64,000 nt of DNA. It comes from Streptomyces sp. NBC_00306. GTDB taxonomy: Bacteria; Actinomycetota; Actinomycetes; Streptomycetales; Streptomycetaceae. Under the pieces are notes generated by a model, which searched no databases, was not told the DNA's origin, and saw only the letters and a program-made list of their open reading frames with translations. Made by a program: the position numbers and the translations under genes. Each line of letters starts with the position of its first letter. The first letter of the stretch is position 1. Positions 26,249-34,979 of this stretch are shown here, piece after piece. The stretch lies in the NCBI RefSeq assembly GCF_036169555.1, contig NZ_CP108032.1, positions 2,914,001-2,978,000 on the forward strand. The letters are read 5' to 3'.

Positions 26249-26988
26249 GCGAAATATCCGCGGGTTTGTGGGAACTCCTCCTCAAAGGCGTGTGGATCAC
26301 CGTCCAGCTGACCGTCCTCAGCGCAGCGCTGGCCGCGGTCGTCGCCTTCGTCGTCGGCCTCGCACGCGCACACCGGCTGTGGATCGTGCGGTTCGTCGCC
26401 GGCGCCTACTTCGAGATCTTCCGCGGCACCTCGGCGCTGATCCTGATGTTCTGGATCTTCTTCGTCCTGCCGCTCGGCTTCGGCTGGCAGCTCGTCCCCC
26501 TGTGGGCGGCCGTCCTCTCCCTCGGCCTCACCTACGGCGCTTACGGCTCCGAAATCGTGCGGGGCGCGGTGAACGCGGTCTCCCCCGCCCAGCGCGAGGC
26601 GGGCATCGCCCTCAGCTTCACCCCGGCCCAGCAACTGCGGAAGATCATCCTTCCGCAGGCCTGGCCGGAGATGATCCCGCCCTTCAACAACCTGCTCATC
26701 GAGCTGCTGAAGGGCACCGCGCTCGTCTCGATCATGGGCGTGGCGGACATCGCGTTCGGCGCCTCGCTGGTGCGCAACGCCACGGGCCAGAGCGCGCCCG
26801 TCTACACGATCATCCTGGTGATGTACTTCGTCCTCGCCTTCGTCCTGACCCGGGGCATGCGCGTGCTGGAACGCCAGGCCAAGGCCGGAGTCGGGCAGGC
26901 TCCCCCACCGCGCTCGTCCGGGATGTCGCGCAAGCTCGCCATTCCTCGTCAGAGCCGGGTCTCGGCGAGCGCCGGGGGTGAGCGCTGA
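26245..26988 (+). CDS. ehuC: ABC importer permease, EhuC type
   Basis: Inner-membrane permease of 247 residues in the HisMQ/polar-amino-acid class. It has about five hydrophobic spans and the ATPase-contact EAA loop (SPAQREAGIALSFTPAQQLR then ILPQAWPEMIPPF). FEIFRGTSALILMFWIFFVL is the usual start of the core. The C-terminal 25 residues are polar and Pro/Ser-rich. It starts in the ATGA shared with the binding protein and its TGA shares one base with the next ATG. Confidence 0.9.
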   Translation: MSEISAGLWELLLKGVWITVQLTVLSAALAAVVAFVVGLARAHRLWIVRFVAGAYFEIFRGTSALILMFWIFFVLPLGFGWQLVPLWAAVLSLGLTYGAYGSEIVRGAVNAVSPAQREAGIALSFTPAQQLRKIILPQAWPEMIPPFNNLLIELLKGTALVSIMGVADIAFGASLVRNATGQSAPVYTIILVMYFVLAFVLTRGMRVLERQAKAGVGQAPPPRSSGMSRKLAIPRQSRVSASAGGER

Positions 26989-27638
26989 TGCAGTGGGACT
27001 GGTCCGCAGTCGACGAGTTCATGCCGCGCTTCTGGGACGGCCTGCTGGTCACCCTCCAGGCGCTGGTGCTGGGCGCGCTGGTCGCCTTCGCGCTCGGCCT
27101 CGTCTGGGCGCTTGCCCAGCGCTCGCGCCTGGCCGTGGTGCGCTGGCCGGTGACCGCCGTCACCGAGTTCGTCCGCAACACCCCGCTGCTGGTGCAGCTC
27201 TTCTTCCTCTACTACGTCCTGCCGGAGTGGGGCATCACGCTCTCGGCCATGGTCACCGGCGTCGTCGGGCTCGGCCTGCACTACTCGACGTACACGGCCG
27301 AGGTCTACCGCGCCGGCATCGACGGCGTTCCGCAGGGTCAGTGGGAGGCGGCCACCGCGCTGAGCCTGCCGCGCACCCGCACCTGGGGTGCGGTGATCCT
27401 GCCGCAGGCGATCCGCCGGGTCGCCCCGGCGCTCGGCAACTACGTCATCGCGATGCTCAAGGACACACCGATGATCTTCGTCATCGGTGTGATGGACATG
27501 CTCGGTGAGGCACGGCAGTTCGCGTCCGAGACCTTCCTGACGGTCGAGGCGTTCACGGTCGTCGGCATCGCCTTCATCCTCATCTCCTATCCGGCATCCC
27601 TTCTCATGCGAGCACTGGAGCGACGCCTTGTCCGCTGA
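26988..27638 (+). CDS. ehuD: ABC importer permease, EhuD type
   Basis: Second membrane subunit of 216 residues, pairing with the preceding permease. It shares the class layout: VTEFVRNTPLLVQLFFLYYV, then the EAA loop (VPQGQWEAATALSLPRTRTW, ILPQAIRRVAPAL) and MLKDTPMIFVIGVMDML. The start overlaps the previous stop by one base. Its end overlaps the ATPase gene, which begins at TTG 27628, by 11 bp. Confidence 0.9.
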   Translation: MQWDWSAVDEFMPRFWDGLLVTLQALVLGALVAFALGLVWALAQRSRLAVVRWPVTAVTEFVRNTPLLVQLFFLYYVLPEWGITLSAMVTGVVGLGLHYSTYTAEVYRAGIDGVPQGQWEAATALSLPRTRTWGAVILPQAIRRVAPALGNYVIAMLKDTPMIFVIGVMDMLGEARQFASETFLTVEAFTVVGIAFILISYPASLLMRALERRLVR

Positions 27639-28497
27639 CAGCAACCCCCCGAACACCGCGAAGGAAGCGGCGGCCGACACCCCTGTGGCCGGTACCGCGG
27701 CCACCGCCGCCCCGGCCGGAACCGCACCGTCGACCGGCGAGCTGATCCGCTTCGACGGGGTCACCAAGCGCTTCGGCGCCAACACCGTCCTGGACTCGCT
27801 GGACTTCACCGTCGACCCGGGCAAGCACGTGACCCTGATCGGGCCTTCCGGGTCCGGCAAGACGACGATCCTGCGGCTGCTGATGACGCTGACCAGGCCG
27901 GACGAGGGCACGATCACGGTCGACGGGCAGTATCTGTGCCACGAGGAGAAGAACGGCAGACTCGTCCCGGCCGGCGAGAAGCACGTGCGCGAAGTGCGGA
28001 AGAACATCGGCATGGTGTTCCAGCAGTTCAACCTCTTCCCCAACATGAAGGTCCTGCGGAACATCACCGAGGCCCCGGTCCATGTGCTGGGCATGTCCCA
28101 GGACGAGGCGGACGAGCGGGCCCGCGGGCTGCTCGACCTGGTCGGGCTCGGCGACCGCTGCGACGCCTACCCCAGCCAGCTGTCCGGCGGACAGCAGCAG
28201 CGTGTGGCCATCGCCCGCGCGCTGGCGATGCGCCCCAAGGTGCTGCTGCTCGACGAGGTCACCTCGGCGCTCGACCCCGAGCTCGTCGCGGGAGTCCTCG
28301 ACGTCCTGCGGGACATCGCGCACACCACCGACATCACGATGCTGTGCGTGACCCACGAGATGAATTTCGCCCGGGACATCTCGGACTGCGTGCTGATGTT
28401 CGACGAGGGCAAGGTCATCGAATCCGGCCACCCGGACAAGATCTTCACCGAGCCGGAGAACGAGCGGACAAGGGACTTCCTGAGCGCTGTTCTCTGA
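27628..28497 (+). CDS. ehuA: ABC importer ATPase, EhuA type
   Basis: ATP-hydrolysing subunit of 289 residues. Walker A is IGPSGSGKTT, the Q loop is GMVFQQFNLFPNM, the signature is LSGGQQQRVAIARAL, Walker B is VLLLDEVTSALD and the switch His is in CVTHEMNFA. About 38 N-terminal residues (Ala/Pro/Thr-rich) precede the domain and are dispensable-looking, so a later start cannot be ruled out. It ends the ehuBCDA unit and is followed by a hairpin at 28550. Confidence 0.93.
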   Translation: MSADSNPPNTAKEAAADTPVAGTAATAAPAGTAPSTGELIRFDGVTKRFGANTVLDSLDFTVDPGKHVTLIGPSGSGKTTILRLLMTLTRPDEGTITVDGQYLCHEEKNGRLVPAGEKHVREVRKNIGMVFQQFNLFPNMKVLRNITEAPVHVLGMSQDEADERARGLLDLVGLGDRCDAYPSQLSGGQQQRVAIARALAMRPKVLLLDEVTSALDPELVAGVLDVLRDIAHTTDITMLCVTHEMNFARDISDCVLMFDEGKVIESGHPDKIFTEPENERTRDFLSAVL

Positions 28498-28549
28498 GAC
28501 TCCGGGGTCCAAGGACCACGATCTTGACAACGGCATATGCCAGACGGAT

Positions 28550-28576
28550 GCGCCCCTGGGCAGAGCCCCGGGGCGC
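28550..28576 (+). terminator. Hairpin after the ehuBCDA unit
   Basis: GCGCCCCTGGG pairs with CCCCGGGGCGC around a short CAGAG loop, just after the ATPase stop and before the IclR gene. There is no U-tract. Confidence 0.6.
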
Positions 28577-28668
28577 TCCATCATTCTCGCCAACAGCCGC
28601 CCCTCCAGCGGCTCTTGACCGCTATCGTGGTAGAGAAGCTTGCGGTGACGACCTGCTAGGGGGAGACC

Positions 28669-29427
28669 GTGGCGCTGAAGCCGGAGCCGACCGCGCCGTT
28701 CCATTCGGTGCAGTACGTCCTGCGTGTCCTGGAGACGATCTCGAAGCACGGCGGTGGTGTCACCGACGTCCAGATCGCCCGGGAGACAGGGCTGCCCACC
28801 GGCCATCTGGCTCCCATGCTGGCCATGCTCCGCCGCGAGGGTTATGTGGAGCAGGTCGCGGACGGCGCCTATGTGATAGGCGACTCCCTGGTCCTTCTCG
28901 GTTCGGGCGTCACGCGCCAGGAGGCGCTGGAGGCCAAGCTCCAGGAGACGCTGACCGAGCTGCGCGACTCCGTGGGAGCGGCGGTCTACATCAGCCGGTA
29001 CATCGACGGCGAGGTCAAGATCACGCAGTACGCCGACGGTCCGCGCGCCCCCAAGGTCAACGAGTGGGTGGACTTCCGCTCGGCGGCGCATGCGAGCGCC
29101 GTCGGCAAATGCCTGCTGACCCAGCTCGACCAGAACGGCCGCCGGGACCATCTCTCCCGCCACCGGATCACCCGGCTGACGTCGAGGACGATCACCAGCG
29201 AGAAGCTGCTCTTCTCCAAGCTGGACAGCCAGCCGCCGACGGTCCCGATCCTGGATCTCCAGGAGTACGCCGTGGGCACGGTCTGCGCGGCCGTCCCGCT
29301 GACGGCGGGCTCGGCGGTCGGCTGTCTGGCCCTGTCCATGCCGATCGAGCACGCCCACCGGCTGCGCTCGGCCGCGGACACGCTGAACCGCAGGGCGGCG
29401 CCGGTGGTGCTGTCGCTCGCGATATGA
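28669..29427 (+). CDS. IclR-family transcriptional regulator
   Basis: DNA-binding regulator of 252 residues. The N-terminal winged helix (residues about 15-75; QYVLRVLETISKHGGGVTDV, ETGLPTGHLAPMLAMLRREG) is followed by a GAF-like effector domain (VGAAVYISRYIDGEVKITQY, FRSAAHASAVGKCLL, YAVGTVCAAVPL). It lies on the same strand as ehuBCDA, 171 bp after the ATPase gene, and is the natural candidate to control this cluster. The GTG start has GGGGGAG upstream. The inducer is unknown. Confidence 0.93.
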   Translation: MALKPEPTAPFHSVQYVLRVLETISKHGGGVTDVQIARETGLPTGHLAPMLAMLRREGYVEQVADGAYVIGDSLVLLGSGVTRQEALEAKLQETLTELRDSVGAAVYISRYIDGEVKITQYADGPRAPKVNEWVDFRSAAHASAVGKCLLTQLDQNGRRDHLSRHRITRLTSRTITSEKLLFSKLDSQPPTVPILDLQEYAVGTVCAAVPLTAGSAVGCLALSMPIEHAHRLRSAADTLNRRAAPVVLSLAI

Positions 29428-29527
29428 GGGCTGTCCCGCTGCGGGCCCTGCCGCCGCCCGATCCCGCCCCTCTCGCGGGGCGGTCCGGAGCACCTCCGGG
29501 GACCGGGTATTATTTCCGCGTCAGCAG

Positions 29528-29601
29528 GCGCCGCTAGCTCAGTTGGTTAGAGCAGCTGACTCTTAATCAGCGGGTCCGGGGTTCGAGTCCCTGGCGGCGC
29601 A
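29528..29601 (+). tRNA. tRNA-Lys (anticodon CTT), copy 2
   Basis: This gene is identical over 74 nt to the one at 13620, including the CTCTTAA anticodon loop and the missing CCA. The eight bases upstream (GTCAGCAG) are also shared. A -10-like TATTAT lies at 29508-29513. Confidence 0.98.
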
Positions 29602-29610
29602 CATCTGATC

Positions 29611-29646
29611 ATCTGGGGCTTCTCGGCCGACCGAGAAGCCCCAGAT
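29611..29646. terminator. Perfect 16-bp hairpin after tRNA-Lys 2
   Basis: ATCTGGGGCTTCTCGG pairs exactly with 29631-29646 around a CCGA loop. It can end the tRNA transcript and the convergent amidohydrolase transcript. Confidence 0.88.
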
Positions 29647-29690
29647 AAGTTTCTGCCTGCTGGTGCCATATCTCTGCCCGAGGCCCGGCG

Positions 29691-32600
29691 TCAGCCGCAG
29701 CAGCCCTCGCGGTGCATCACCTCGCTCGCCGCCGCCCACAGCGGATGGCCGATGTCCGCCCGCTCCGACGCCGGCCGGGCGTAGACGTCCTCCAGCGCAC
29801 CGCGCTCGTGGCTGCACCCCGCGATGAGGACGCGGGCGGTGTTCATCAAGGTGTCGAAGTCCGTGAACGGGTCTCCGTCGACGACCGTCAGATCCGCCAG
29901 CCGGCCCGGCTCGACCGTGCCGAGATCCCGCTGCGCCCCGAAGACCTTCGCCGCGTTCGCCGTCGCCGTCAGCAGGGCCTCGGCCGGGGTGAAGCCGTGG
30001 GCGACCATGGCCCGCAGACCGAGGTGGAGGTGCAGGCCGACGGGGGTGAGCGGGGTGTCCGTGCCGAGAGCGACCAGACCGCCCGCTGCGATCACCTTGC
30101 GGCAGGTGGCGAATTCACGGCGCAGGGAGAGCCGTTCGGCGTCGGTGACGGGCATGGCGGCCCGCTCGCGCAGGGCGAGGACGTCCCACGGCGGCATCAT
30201 CGCGGTGACCCGGGGGTCGTCCAGCAGGCCCGGATGGTCCGAGAGGACCGTGATCGCGGTGAAGGGGGTCTCGATCAGATGGAAGCCGTTGGCGTAGTTC
30301 TCGACGGTGTCCTGGTGGGTGAACCCCTCGGCGGTCGCGCCGTGGCCGTACTCCGCGCGTTCGGTCGCCACCAGGTGCGAGGTGAGGTCCTGCCCCGTCT
30401 GGAAGCCCTGGGAGCACAGGTGGGAGCCGGACCGTACCCCCAGCAGCTCGTGACCGAAGCGGGCCGCCTCCGACATCAGCCAGGCGGGTGCGCGGACGTA
30501 GGTCTTGACGAAGTCCCAGTCCAGGGCCGCCCCGCGGGCCAGTGAGCGCTGGAGCCCTTCGGGCGTGCGGTGAGCGCGGCCCATGCTGTACGCGACCCGG
30601 GAGCCGTCGAGCAGTTCACCAGTGGTCAGCAGTCTCGGCCCCGCGAGGCGGCCCGCGGTGATGTCCTCGCGGAGCCTGGCCTGTTCGTAGGAGAAGCCTG
30701 CGAGGGAGACCGTGGTGGTGATGCCGTAGGCGAGGGACACGGCGGTCTGACGGGCGCCGTAGGTGTACTGCCACGGATGGGTGTGGGTGTCCCACAGTCC
30801 CGGCAGGACGGTCTGGCCCGAGGCGTCGATCTTGCGCGCTGCGCGCCGTGAGGGGCGATGTGCCTCGATACCGGCGACTCGGCCGTCCCGGATCAGGATG
30901 TCCACGTCCTCGCGGGGCGCGGACCCCGTGCCGTCCCAGAGCCGGCCGGCGTGGACGACGGTCTCGACCGGGGCCGGCCTGCGGTAGGAGAGCGGGACGG
31001 GGACGGTACGGGGACGGCCGCCCGGCTCCAGCAGCCGCAGCCGCCCGTTCGACAGATACAGCAGGGTGCGCGAGTCCCCGGACCAGCTCGGGTGGTCGGC
31101 CGCCTCGTCGGTGATCCGGCGCGGGGCACCGTCCGGTGTGCCGTCGGCGCGCACGGGCAGCAGCCACAGCGCGGACTCGCTGACGCAGGCCAGGTGACGC
31201 CCGTCCGGCGACCAGACGGGTCCGCTCGCATAGCGGTCGGAGAGCGAGACGTGCGGCGCGAGCGGGTGGAGGGCCGAGCTGCCGGTGGTGGTGTCGACGA
31301 CGCGGATGAGGTTGTAGCCCTCGCGGAAGCGGCGGTTGAGGCGGTTGCGGTCGCAGTAGGCGAGGTGGCGGCCGTCGGGCGACCAGCTGGGCGGGCCGGG
31401 CAGTCCGCCGCCGCCCATCGGCGCGGCCAGCGTCCTCTCGGTGCCCGCGGCCAGGTCGCGGACGAGGAGATTGCCCGCGACGTCGAGGCAGGCGAGGCGT
31501 CGGCCGTCCGGGGAGAGAGCGGGGTGGACCCGGCCGCCGGCCGCCAGCACGGTGTCCGCGCCGGTCGCGAGGTCGTGGCGGCGGACGGTGTTCAGACCGC
31601 CGTCGCGGTCGTCGACGTACACCAGCGAGGTGCCGTCGGGTGCCCACGCCGGGCCCTGGAGGTAGGTCGCCGGGTCGGCCTGCACCACCTTGCGGGGCCG
31701 GGAGCCGGCCGACGTCCCCTGGATCCACAGGGCGTTGAGCGAGACGAAGGCGACGGAACGGCCGTCCGGGGAGAGCGCGGGCAGATGGATGCCGCGTACG
31801 GGACGGGCGCCGCGTGGCTCGAAGTCGTACGCCTTGACCCGGTACTCGGGGCGGTCGACGGGGAGGGTGGCGCTGAAGCCGATGTGCTCGGCGGGGGCGT
31901 CGCGGTGCGGCCGGACGACGGTGAACCGGCCGCCGACCGTGAGCAGCAGCCGTTCGTCGTCCAGCCAGCGCGGCGGGACGCCCGCGATCTCGCCGTCCAC
32001 GGCGGCCGGTCTGCCGTCCACCACGAGGACCATCCGCTCGTACCGCGTGGCGGAGCCGATCGCTCGCAGCCAGGCGCGGCGGCCGGCCGGGGAGATGGCG
32101 GGGGTGAGCAGGTTGCCCGGTTCGGTCTCGGTGTGCTCGATCGTCACCTGGCCGCCGGCGGCGGGGACGGCCGCGAGGGTGCGCGCCCTGAGGACGCCGG
32201 ATTCGAGGCGGGCGCGGACGAAGACGACGCGGGTGCCGTCCGGCGACCAGACGGGGTCGTAGTCCTCCCAGGGCACATCGGGGTTGTCCTGGCCGGGCAG
32301 ACCGGTGAGCCGGGTCAGCCGTCCCGTGCGGACCTCGACGGTCCAGATCCGGTACGGGCTGCCGGTGACCGGGTCGCCGCCGCGTTCGGAGGAGAAGACG
32401 ATCCGGGTGCCGTCCGGCGACCAGGCGGGGCCGCGGTCGTCCCACGGTCCGTCGGTGAGCTGCCGCAGTCCCGACCCGTCGGCTGCCATCGTCCAGATGT
32501 GGAACTGGCCGCCCTGGTAGCAGGCCATGGCGACCCGCCGGCCGTCCGGGGAGCAGACGGGACGGCCCGGCTCCAGGTCGGGCCGGGTGAGGGCGGTCGC

Positions 32601-32927
32601 CGGGGACCCGTCGGCCGGGACGGACCAGAGGATGTTCTGCACCTCGGCGACGAAGCGTCCGCCGGACGCGGGGGCGGCGGCGCCGTTGGTGGCGGCCGTG
32701 AAGTGCAGTCCGGTCGCCGGGGCCGCCGTCGCCGTGCCGGCCGCCGGTGCGACGGGTGCCGCGGCGGCGGTGTCGAGGGCACCCGCGGTCCCGGCCGCTC
32801 CCGCCGCCAGGACGGCGGCGGTCTGGAGGAACTGACGGCGGTGCATGGGCGGTACGGACGCATCGGCTGGCACGGGCGGCACGGCGGGCTCCCAGGTCTC
32901 GGAGGTCTGGGACCTTCCCCGGGGCAT
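29691..32927 (-). CDS. Exported TolB-propeller/amidohydrolase fusion
   Basis: Large protein of 1,078 residues. A twin-Arg signal (HRRQFLQTAAVLAAGAAG) sits behind about 28 residues. Residues about 80-650 hold repeated TolB/WD40-like PD40 units, each with a SPDG motif (CSPDGRRVA, WSPDGTRIVF, LSPDGRSVAF). The last 400 residues are a metal-dependent amidohydrolase: VLPGLWDTHTHPWQY supplies the HxH, followed by LGTDTPLTPVG with the metal Asp and NAAKVFGAQRDLGTVEPGRLA. The family acts on cyclic amides or peptides; the substrate is unknown. The ATG at 32927 has GGAG nine bases upstream. An ATG at 32846 right before the twin-Arg lacks one. Confidence 0.9.
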   Translation of the reverse strand: MPRGRSQTSETWEPAVPPVPADASVPPMHRRQFLQTAAVLAAGAAGTAGALDTAAAAPVAPAAGTATAAPATGLHFTAATNGAAAPASGGRFVAEVQNILWSVPADGSPATALTRPDLEPGRPVCSPDGRRVAMACYQGGQFHIWTMAADGSGLRQLTDGPWDDRGPAWSPDGTRIVFSSERGGDPVTGSPYRIWTVEVRTGRLTRLTGLPGQDNPDVPWEDYDPVWSPDGTRVVFVRARLESGVLRARTLAAVPAAGGQVTIEHTETEPGNLLTPAISPAGRRAWLRAIGSATRYERMVLVVDGRPAAVDGEIAGVPPRWLDDERLLLTVGGRFTVVRPHRDAPAEHIGFSATLPVDRPEYRVKAYDFEPRGARPVRGIHLPALSPDGRSVAFVSLNALWIQGTSAGSRPRKVVQADPATYLQGPAWAPDGTSLVYVDDRDGGLNTVRRHDLATGADTVLAAGGRVHPALSPDGRRLACLDVAGNLLVRDLAAGTERTLAAPMGGGGLPGPPSWSPDGRHLAYCDRNRLNRRFREGYNLIRVVDTTTGSSALHPLAPHVSLSDRYASGPVWSPDGRHLACVSESALWLLPVRADGTPDGAPRRITDEAADHPSWSGDSRTLLYLSNGRLRLLEPGGRPRTVPVPLSYRRPAPVETVVHAGRLWDGTGSAPREDVDILIRDGRVAGIEAHRPSRRAARKIDASGQTVLPGLWDTHTHPWQYTYGARQTAVSLAYGITTTVSLAGFSYEQARLREDITAGRLAGPRLLTTGELLDGSRVAYSMGRAHRTPEGLQRSLARGAALDWDFVKTYVRAPAWLMSEAARFGHELLGVRSGSHLCSQGFQTGQDLTSHLVATERAEYGHGATAEGFTHQDTVENYANGFHLIETPFTAITVLSDHPGLLDDPRVTAMMPPWDVLALRERAAMPVTDAERLSLRREFATCRKVIAAGGLVALGTDTPLTPVGLHLHLGLRAMVAHGFTPAEALLTATANAAKVFGAQRDLGTVEPGRLADLTVVDGDPFTDFDTLMNTARVLIAGCSHERGALEDVYARPASERADIGHPLWAAASEVMHREGCCG

Positions 32928-32994
32928 CACCGGCCACTCCGGTATTACGCCAATGCGCCCTGAAACAGACGGGGCGCACGGGGTCGTACGGGGC

Positions 32995-33744
32995 TCATGA
33001 GCTCAGGAAGGCGAGGACGGCGAGCACCCGGCGGTGGGTGTCCTCGGCCGGCGGCAGGTCGAGTTTGGCGAGAATGTTGCCGATGTGCTTGCCGACCGCC
33101 GCCTCGGTGACGACCAGCGCGCGGGCGATCGCCGCGTTCGACCTGCCCTCCGCCACCAGCGCGAGCACCTCGCGCTCGCGCGGTGTGAGCGCGGCCAGCG
33201 GATCCCGGCGGCGGCGGAGCAACTGCCGTACGACCTCGGGGTCGACGACCGTGCCGCCCTCGGCGACACGGGTGAGCGCGTCCAGGAACTCCTCGATCCG
33301 GCCGACCCGGTCCTTGAGGAGATAGCCGATGCCGGTGTCGTCGCCGCTGTCGAGCAGGTCGGCCGCGTAGGTGCGCTGGACGTACTGGCTGAGCACCAGC
33401 ACGGGCAGCGCGGGGTTCCGTTCGCGCAGCGCGACGGCGGCGCGCAGTCCTTCGTCCTGGAAACCGGGCGGCATCCGGACGTCGGTGACCACGATGTCCG
33501 GCGTGTGCTCGGCGACGGCGGTGCGCAGCGCGTCCGCGTCGCCCACCGCTGCGACGGTGTCGTGGCCGAAGCGGGCGAGCAGGCCGGTCAGCCCTTCGCG
33601 CAGCAGGACGCTGTCCTCGGCCAGAACTACCCGGAGCGGTCGGCCGGTTCGCGCAGGCTCGGGTCGCACGGGGTCGGTTCGCCCGGGCTCGGGTCGCACG
33701 GGGTCGGTTCGCCCGGGCTCGGGTCGCACGGAGTCGGATCGCAC
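32995..33744 (-). CDS. NarL/LuxR-family response regulator with repeat N-terminus
   Basis: Regulator of 249 residues. The receiver domain (about 37-155) has the phospho-acceptor in VVTDVRMPP and the Lys of YLLKDRVG. The C-terminal LuxR-type helix-turn-helix reads LTPREREVLALVAEGRSN. The first 36 residues are a tandem 10-residue repeat (VRPEPGRTDP) encoded by the 30-bp DNA repeat that also encodes the kinase tail in another frame. GTG at 33744 has GGAG five bases upstream, so the repeat may truly be translated. A shorter form starting in the repeat cannot be excluded. It overlaps the kinase gene by 118 bp. Confidence 0.88.
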   Translation of the reverse strand: MRSDSVRPEPGRTDPVRPEPGRTDPVRPEPARTGRPLRVVLAEDSVLLREGLTGLLARFGHDTVAAVGDADALRTAVAEHTPDIVVTDVRMPPGFQDEGLRAAVALRERNPALPVLVLSQYVQRTYAADLLDSGDDTGIGYLLKDRVGRIEEFLDALTRVAEGGTVVDPEVVRQLLRRRRDPLAALTPREREVLALVAEGRSNAAIARALVVTEAAVGKHIGNILAKLDLPPAEDTHRRVLAVLAFLSS

Positions 33745-34979
33745 GGGATCTCCACACGCAGGAGGGTCGGGCCGCCCGGTGGGCTGGTGATCGTCAGTGT
33801 GCCATCCAGGACGGCGATGCGGTCGGCGAGCCCGGTGAGTCCGCTGCCGCCCGCGGGCCGGGCGCCGCCGCGTCCGTCGTCACGGACCTCGACGGTGAGC
33901 CGCCCGCGGGCGTGCTCCGCCGTGACCCGGGCGCTGCGGGCGCCGCTGTGCTTGTCGATGTTGGCGAGCGCTTCGCAGACGGCGAAGTACGCGGCGGTCT
34001 CGACGGAGCGGTCCAGGCGGGGCAGTTCGGCACAGGTGTCCACGGGGACGGCGGACCGGTCGGCCGCGTCGGCGAGCGCGGGACCGAGGCCGTAGTCGGT
34101 GAGCACCGGCGGATGGATCCCGCGGATCAGCTCCCGCAGTTCGGTGAGAACCTGTCCGGCCTCGTCGTGCGCGCGGGCCAGCCGGTCGGCGAGCGGGCCG
34201 GGCGGAGCGTCCATCCTGGCGAGCCCGAGCGTCATGGTCAGGGCGACGAGCCGCTGTTGGGCGCCGTCGTGCACATCGCGTTCGATACGCCGTCGTTCGG
34301 CCTCGAAGGCGTCGACGAGCCGGGCACGGGACCGGGTCACCTCCAGCAGACGGCTCGTCATCTCACCCTCGCGAGGGGCGAGCATCGCACGGGTGAGGGC
34401 CGCGCGGCCGCCTGCGAAGGCGCCGAGGGGGTAGAGCAGGACGGCCAGGAGGACGAGTCCTGCCACCGCGGCCGCGAAGGCCTGCGGATAGCCGGTGACC
34501 AGCACGGTCTTGACGACCCGTGCCTCGTGTCCGTCGGCGGCGAGCTGGAGCGGCGCGGCCACGGCGGCGACGGGCAGCCCGACGGCGACGAGCACGGCGA
34601 GCAGGTCGAGCGGCCAGAGCACGAGCGCGTGCAGCAGCCCGTACGCGAGCTCGCGCCAGGTCGCCTGCTCGGTGAGCCGCACCCGCAGCCAGGCCCCGAT
34701 CCCGGGTTCGTCCGGGGTGCGATGAGGGCTGACGGCCACCGCGGGATCGACGATCCGTATCCGCCGCCGCTCGACGGCGGCGAGCCCCAGCCCGCCGAGT
34801 ACGAGCAGCGGCAGCCCGACGAGCACGAAGGACAACACCCCGGCGACGCAGAGCAGTACGAGAGCGGGCACCCCGGTGAGCACGCTGCTCGCCAGATACG
34901 CGGCAGCGCGCCACGGCCATCGGCTCACCAGGTAGTCACGCCTGGTCAGGGCCTGGAGGAGCTGCTCGGCTGGAGGCAT
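33627..34979 (-). CDS. NarL-type sensor histidine kinase
   Basis: Membrane kinase of 450 residues with two paired hydrophobic regions (VLTGVPALVLLCVAGVLSF, DLLAVLVAVGLPVAAVAAPL and AFAAAVAGLVLLAVLLYP). A HisKA_3 domain follows with ERRRIERDVHDGAQQRLVAL, His in RDVHDG, and an HATPase with CEALANIDKHSGA and DDGRGGARPAGGSGL. The C-terminal tail is the repeated PCDPSPGEPT segment that overlaps the regulator gene. I chose the ATG at 34979. The frame opens back to 35114, but those residues are low-complexity His/Pro sequence. No ribosome site is obvious for either start. Confidence 0.88.
   Translation of the reverse strand: MPPAEQLLQALTRRDYLVSRWPWRAAAYLASSVLTGVPALVLLCVAGVLSFVLVGLPLLVLGGLGLAAVERRRIRIVDPAVAVSPHRTPDEPGIGAWLRVRLTEQATWRELAYGLLHALVLWPLDLLAVLVAVGLPVAAVAAPLQLAADGHEARVVKTVLVTGYPQAFAAAVAGLVLLAVLLYPLGAFAGGRAALTRAMLAPREGEMTSRLLEVTRSRARLVDAFEAERRRIERDVHDGAQQRLVALTMTLGLARMDAPPGPLADRLARAHDEAGQVLTELRELIRGIHPPVLTDYGLGPALADAADRSAVPVDTCAELPRLDRSVETAAYFAVCEALANIDKHSGARSARVTAEHARGRLTVEVRDDGRGGARPAGGSGLTGLADRIAVLDGTLTITSPPGGPTLLRVEIPCDPTPCDPSPGEPTPCDPSPGEPTPCDPSLREPADRSG
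33641..33750. repeat. 30-bp tandem repeat read in two frames
   Basis: Two perfect 30-bp units occupy 33661-33690 and 33691-33720. A diverged unit lies at 33721-33750 and a partial one at 33641-33660. The unit begins GGGTCGCACGGGGTCGGTTC. Because 30 is divisible by three, each frame gives a 10-residue repeat: PCDPSPGEPT at the kinase C-terminus and VRPEPGRTDP at the regulator N-terminus. Confidence 0.93.

Noticed and set aside
29563..29817. 84-codon minus-strand frame over tRNA-Lys 2
   Set aside because: Same tRNA antisense artefact, with no ribosome site and no protein-like sequence.
30858..32963. 701-codon plus-strand open frame antisense to the amidohydrolase
   Set aside because: It has high-GC shadow composition (Gly, Ala, Arg, Val runs). 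The opposite strand has SPDG repeats and a Tat signal.
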